From positions 1-8,908 of the forward strand of contig CANBDB010000062.1 in assembly GCA_947367285.1 (NCBI GenBank): a stretch of DNA of 8,908 nt, in the 5' to 3' direction. Of the stretch, positions 6,209 through 8,908 are shown in pieces. The stretch is from an uncultured Clostridia bacterium. Its GTDB lineage: Bacteria > Bacillota > Clostridia > Oscillospirales > CAG-272. Position 1 is the first letter of the stretch. The number at the start of each line of letters is the position of its first letter. The translations under genes and the position numbers were made by a program. The notes under the pieces are model-generated. The model was given only the letters and a program-made list of their open reading frames with translations. It made no database searches and was not told where the DNA came from.

Positions 6209-6826
6209 ATGGAAAAACTCAAAATCCCCTATCCCATCGTGGTCGAGGGCAAATATGATAGAATGAAGCTCCTTGCCGTGTGCGAGGGACTGATAATAAA
6301 AACCGACGGCTTCGGCGTGTTCAAAAAGCAAGAAAAAGCGGCTCTCATCCGCGCGCTTGCTCAAAAATCGCCGATAATAGTGCTGACGGATAGCGATGGT
6401 GGCGGCAAAGTCATCCGAAGCCACGTTTCCGCGCTCGTGCCGAAGGATAGATTGATTCAGCTCTATATTCCGCGCATCGAGGGTAAGGAAAAGCGCAAGA
6501 GCGAGCCGTCAAAAGAAGGAACACTTGGTGTTGAGGGAATGGAAAACGGGCTGCTTTATGACCTCCTCCGTCCCTTTTCCGACACTGAAAATACCGACGC
6601 AGCGCAAAAACTTGCCGAAATTGCGAATAACCCCCTCTCCAAAACCGACTTTTTCATAGACGGCATCACAGGCGGTGAAAATTCAACGCAAAAGCGCGAC
6701 GAGATCGCCAAAAAATTCAATCTCCCCACGGGTATGACCGCAAACGCACTCCTCGAAGCCCTCAAAGTCACCGCCACCTATGACGAATACCTCAAAGCAG
6801 TAAATAGAAAAACCGAGTCGAACTAA
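6209..6826 (+). CDS. rnmV: Ribonuclease M5 (TOPRIM domain)
   Basis: RNase M5 performs final maturation of 5S rRNA in Bacillota by cutting the precursor on both strands of its stem. The 205-residue protein has an N-terminal TOPRIM domain with VVEGKYD (11-17, catalytic Glu13) and VLTDSDGGGKVIR (58-70, metal-binding Asp61 and Asp63), followed by IPRIEGKEKRK (87-97) and KEGTLGVEGM (102-111). This is the arrangement of clostridial M5 proteins with a C-terminal DUF4093-like region. The frame is open to an upstream ATG at 6179 inside the preceding gene, but 6209 is chosen because AAAAGGA (6196-6202) lies six bases before it. B. subtilis RnmV is 186 residues, so this is slightly long. The stop codon sits in the loop of the following terminator. 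Confidence 0.92.
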   Translation: MEKLKIPYPIVVEGKYDRMKLLAVCEGLIIKTDGFGVFKKQEKAALIRALAQKSPIIVLTDSDGGGKVIRSHVSALVPKDRLIQLYIPRIEGKEKRKSEPSKEGTLGVEGMENGLLYDLLRPFSDTENTDAAQKLAEIANNPLSKTDFFIDGITGGENSTQKRDEIAKKFNLPTGMTANALLEALKVTATYDEYLKAVNRKTESN

Positions 6827-6839
6827 CCGACTCGGTTTT
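6809..6839. terminator. Bidirectional terminator between convergent operons
   Basis: AAAACCGAGTCG (6809-6820) pairs with CGACTCGGTTTT (6828-6839), a 12-bp perfect stem with a 7-base loop. T-runs follow on both strands, so it can stop the RNase M5 operon rightwards and the methyltransferase/DUF262 operon leftwards. The RNase M5 stop codon TAA (6824-6826) lies in the loop. The DUF262 gene ends at 6846, seven bases away. Confidence 0.93.
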
Positions 6840-6845
6840 ATTTGT

Positions 6846-7961
6846 TTAATTGTTTGATTTCCTTCGGTTATGCTCCCTGCAAAGCATCTGGCAGTTTGAG
6901 AGTTCGGTCTTGCCTCCCTCACACCAAGGTGTAATATGATCCGCCTCCATCTCTTCAAGCGAGTAAGTGGTTTTGGCGCGCTTTTCTGCGACGCAATGCG
7001 GGCAAATACCGTTCTGCCTCTCGTAAACCTCGCGCTTTTGATTATCCGTAAAGGCGCGAATATTTATATATTTTTCATTTCCGCTGAGTAAATATTCGTA
7101 AATTCCACTCTTTTTAGTAACGTCATCGTCCAGCATAAGTTTTGTCACTTTTGCTTCAAGCTCTGCGGGATCATACACACCGTTTCCGTATTTGTTATAG
7201 AGAATGCCCCAAGCAAGTCCGCGCATTTCCTTTCGATACTTTGGAAAAATAGCTTGCGCCCAATTGATTACGCTTTGATAATATTGCCAAAGTGGAGTGG
7301 CGTGAGTGTCGTGATGATGCGCCGACATATAATCCTCGATTTTCACACCGTCACGCGACGATATCCAAGAAAGCACCGTTTCAAGATAATCCTGACGATT
7401 TACCTCTCCGTTCACGTATTTGTTGCCTATTTGATACGCTGCACAGCCATTTTTTGAAAAATAACGCTTTGCGTCAGAGAGCCACGCACCGGTATATATG
7501 GCATTTCTCAGCTCCTGTTTCTTTAGCTGTACACCTGCGATATTAATAATCTCAAACCAATCAAGCTTTTCTTTGTCGTTACCCTCGCATATGTATATCA
7601 TAAGCTTGTAATCCAATATTTTGTCTTGCTCGGTTTTGGTAAGATTGTGAAACGCGCGCGAATCTATTGAAAAATCGCCCGCCACGTATTGACAAAGGCT
7701 TATGGTTCTTTGCTGCCCGTCAAGAAGCTCAAATTCGCGCTCTCCGTCCTCGCTTCTTACCCAATACATAACGTTGAGAGGAAAGCCCTTCATCACCGTT
7801 TCGATAACGGCGTTTCTCTCCTTTTCCTTGTATACGAACTCGCGCTGAAACGCGGGGCGGATATTGAGCCTGCCTCCGTAGCCCACGACCCCCTGCTCTG
7901 CGCTGTCAACGTACCCCGCCACAACCTCTCGGACGGTTATTTCGTGAAGATTTATTATCAT
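6846..7961 (-). CDS. DUF262 (GmrSD-N-like) protein with C-terminal HNH nuclease
   Basis: This 371-residue protein joins two domains. The N-terminal DUF262 (ParB/sulfiredoxin-like) domain shows IRPAFQREFVY (34-44) and ELLDGQQRTISL (78-89), the DGQQR motif that in GmrS-type enzymes is linked to nucleotide hydrolysis and sensing. The C-terminal HNH nuclease has CPHC (320-323), EADHITPW (339-346) with probable general base His342, Asn356, and CREHNRRKS (361-369). That gives metal ligands and catalytic residues of an intact beta-beta-alpha-metal domain. The protein probably cleaves DNA. The ATG lies 3 bases after the stop of the adjacent methyltransferase, whose last codons supply the ribosome binding site AAGAGG. 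This fits translational coupling and a restriction-modification-like module. GmrSD type IV enzymes usually pair DUF262 with DUF1524 instead. Phage-derived origin is possible but not shown. Confidence 0.9.
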   Translation of the reverse strand: MIINLHEITVREVVAGYVDSAEQGVVGYGGRLNIRPAFQREFVYKEKERNAVIETVMKGFPLNVMYWVRSEDGEREFELLDGQQRTISLCQYVAGDFSIDSRAFHNLTKTEQDKILDYKLMIYICEGNDKEKLDWFEIINIAGVQLKKQELRNAIYTGAWLSDAKRYFSKNGCAAYQIGNKYVNGEVNRQDYLETVLSWISSRDGVKIEDYMSAHHHDTHATPLWQYYQSVINWAQAIFPKYRKEMRGLAWGILYNKYGNGVYDPAELEAKVTKLMLDDDVTKKSGIYEYLLSGNEKYINIRAFTDNQKREVYERQNGICPHCVAEKRAKTTYSLEEMEADHITPWCEGGKTELSNCQMLCREHNRRKSNN

Positions 7962-7964
7962 AAG

Positions 7965-8868
7965 TTACCTCTTTTTTCTTATAAATACTCTTGCATAGGT
8001 GTTTTTACCGTTAATAAGAGGGCGAGCATCCTTGTGCCCCAAAAATTCTATACCAACTATTTCTTTTTTGTATCCCGCGGACGCCGCCATACCTAAAATT
8101 TCAAACTGATCAGGATTATATTTGTCAAGAAAAGTAACAGGAACTCCCATTTCTCCTTCATAATCGTAGGGTATATCGGTATATGTATTAATGTTAATCG
8201 CATCATAATTGTCGTATTTCTGATATATATCGGGAGAATATTTTTGGTATAGAATTAGATCTTCTGTATGTTTTTTTACAGGCAAGCTTGTAAACCAACA
8301 AGAAGTTGAAACTCTAACCATTTTTCGTCCGTTTTCAATTTTGTGATATTTTTCTACCGCTTCCGGAACATAAAAATACATTCCCACATTAAAATTCGTA
8401 TATCCGGTGCGAATTCTATCTGCTTGAAACAACTTAAATATCTCTTTATAGGTTAAAGCATTAGTGTTTCCTATGATGACAAAATCCTTCTTGTAATTAG
8501 TGATTTGTGCAACAAACTCCCTGAAAAGCGAAAAGGGGGGATTGGTCACTACCACGTCACACTCCTTTAAAAGCTCAATGCATTCATCGGAACGAAAGTC
8601 TCCGCTTTTTAATCTTTTTAATACGTTTTTCTTGTTTTTAAGCAAATATTCAACGTCCGAAAGATCAACCGCGCCGTCGCCGTTTTCGTCAACCACCTCT
8701 GAAATTTCAATTTTATAAGGATTTCTTTCGGGAAAAAGAGTTAATTGCTCACACGCAACGGGAGACGAATCATAGCAGGTACAAATCAGCTTTTTCAATC
8801 CCAAATGATTGAAATTCAAGACGAAATATTTGAAAAAGTTGCTTTCATAAGGATCGTCACAGTTGCAC
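7965..8868 (-). CDS. EcoRI-family adenine-specific DNA methyltransferase, N-terminus missing
   Basis: The enzyme transfers a methyl group from S-adenosylmethionine to adenine N6 in DNA, which would protect host DNA from a partner nuclease. About 300 genuine residues are seen. The start CNCDDPYESNFFKYF is internal to the family and is followed by NFNHLGLKKLI, then SGDFRSDECIELL and the catalytic motif VVVTNPPFSLFREF (NPPF at about 109-112). Family members usually begin some 40 residues earlier with a NDEFYT segment, which is lost beyond the contig end. The apparent ATG at 8885 and the residues MCIRDR are Nextera adapter, so the true 5' end is unknown. An EF-hand-like loop DENGDGAVDLSD lies at 60-71. 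The gene precedes the DUF262-HNH gene by 3 bases. Confidence 0.9.
7968..7972 (-). promoter_or_regulatory. Ribosome binding site of the DUF262-HNH gene inside the methyltransferase end
   Basis: AAGAGG on the minus strand overlaps the last methyltransferase codons and the stop codon follows directly. The ATG at 7961 is about six bases after GAGG. This makes translation of the nuclease depend on, or follow, translation of the methyltransferase. Confidence 0.6.
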
Positions 8869-8908
8869 CTGTCTCTTATACACATCTGACGCTGCCGACG
8901 ACTTAATA
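8869..8908. other. Untrimmed Illumina Nextera adapter (not genomic)
   Basis: Position 8869-8887 is CTGTCTCTTATACACATCT, the Nextera transposase mosaic end. 8888-8901 is GACGCTGCCGACGA, the rest of the reverse complement of the Read 1 transposase adapter. The final seven bases, CTTAATA, match the start of the reverse complement of the i5 index I recall as S518 (CTATTAAG). Real sequence ends at about 8868. Any protein start read through here, such as MCIRDR, is artificial. Confidence 0.97.

Overview
The window reads as a contig end from a Gram-positive, Clostridia-like bacterium (Bacillota), most likely from a short-read metagenome or isolate assembly. Support for Bacillota is an RNase M5 gene, strong AGGAGG-type ribosome binding sites, AT-rich intergenic DNA with rho-independent terminators, and phage head genes of a type I associate with gut Clostridia. 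That placement is inference from family knowledge. The last ~40 bases are not biology: they are untrimmed Illumina Nextera adapter.

Region 1 (about 1-5,400, minus strand) is a compact phage DNA-packaging and head cassette. In transcription order it holds small terminase, large terminase, portal, scaffold, major capsid protein, and a small protein that may be a head-tail adaptor. Genes overlap or are separated by a few dozen bases at most. The cassette ends in a perfect 11-bp hairpin terminator, followed by a consensus promoter that fires leftwards out of the window. No tail, lysis, integrase, repressor or replication gene is visible. The large terminase keeps its ATPase and nuclease motifs, but the small terminase has an apparent one-base frameshift just after its natural ATG.

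Region 2 (about 5,390-5,648) is the intergenic control region between the leftward phage cassette and the rightward host operon. It carries back-to-back promoter candidates, four tandem 10-bp repeats and a 9-bp inverted repeat.

Region 3 (5,649-6,839, plus strand) is a two-gene host operon: an Sfp-type 4'-phosphopantetheinyl transferase and RNase M5 (5S rRNA maturation). It ends in a hairpin that probably terminates transcription from both sides.

Region 4 (6,846-8,868, minus strand) is a tightly coupled pair: an EcoRI-family adenine-specific DNA methyltransferase, cut off at its N-terminus by the contig end, and a DUF262 (GmrSD-N/ParB-like) protein fused to a C-terminal HNH nuclease. Together they look like a restriction-modification-like defence module of unusual composition. 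Their 3-base spacing supports joint function.

The two most interesting items are the head-only phage cassette and the methyltransferase/DUF262-HNH pair. The apparent start MCIRDR of the methyltransferase reading frame is an adapter artefact and should not be propagated.
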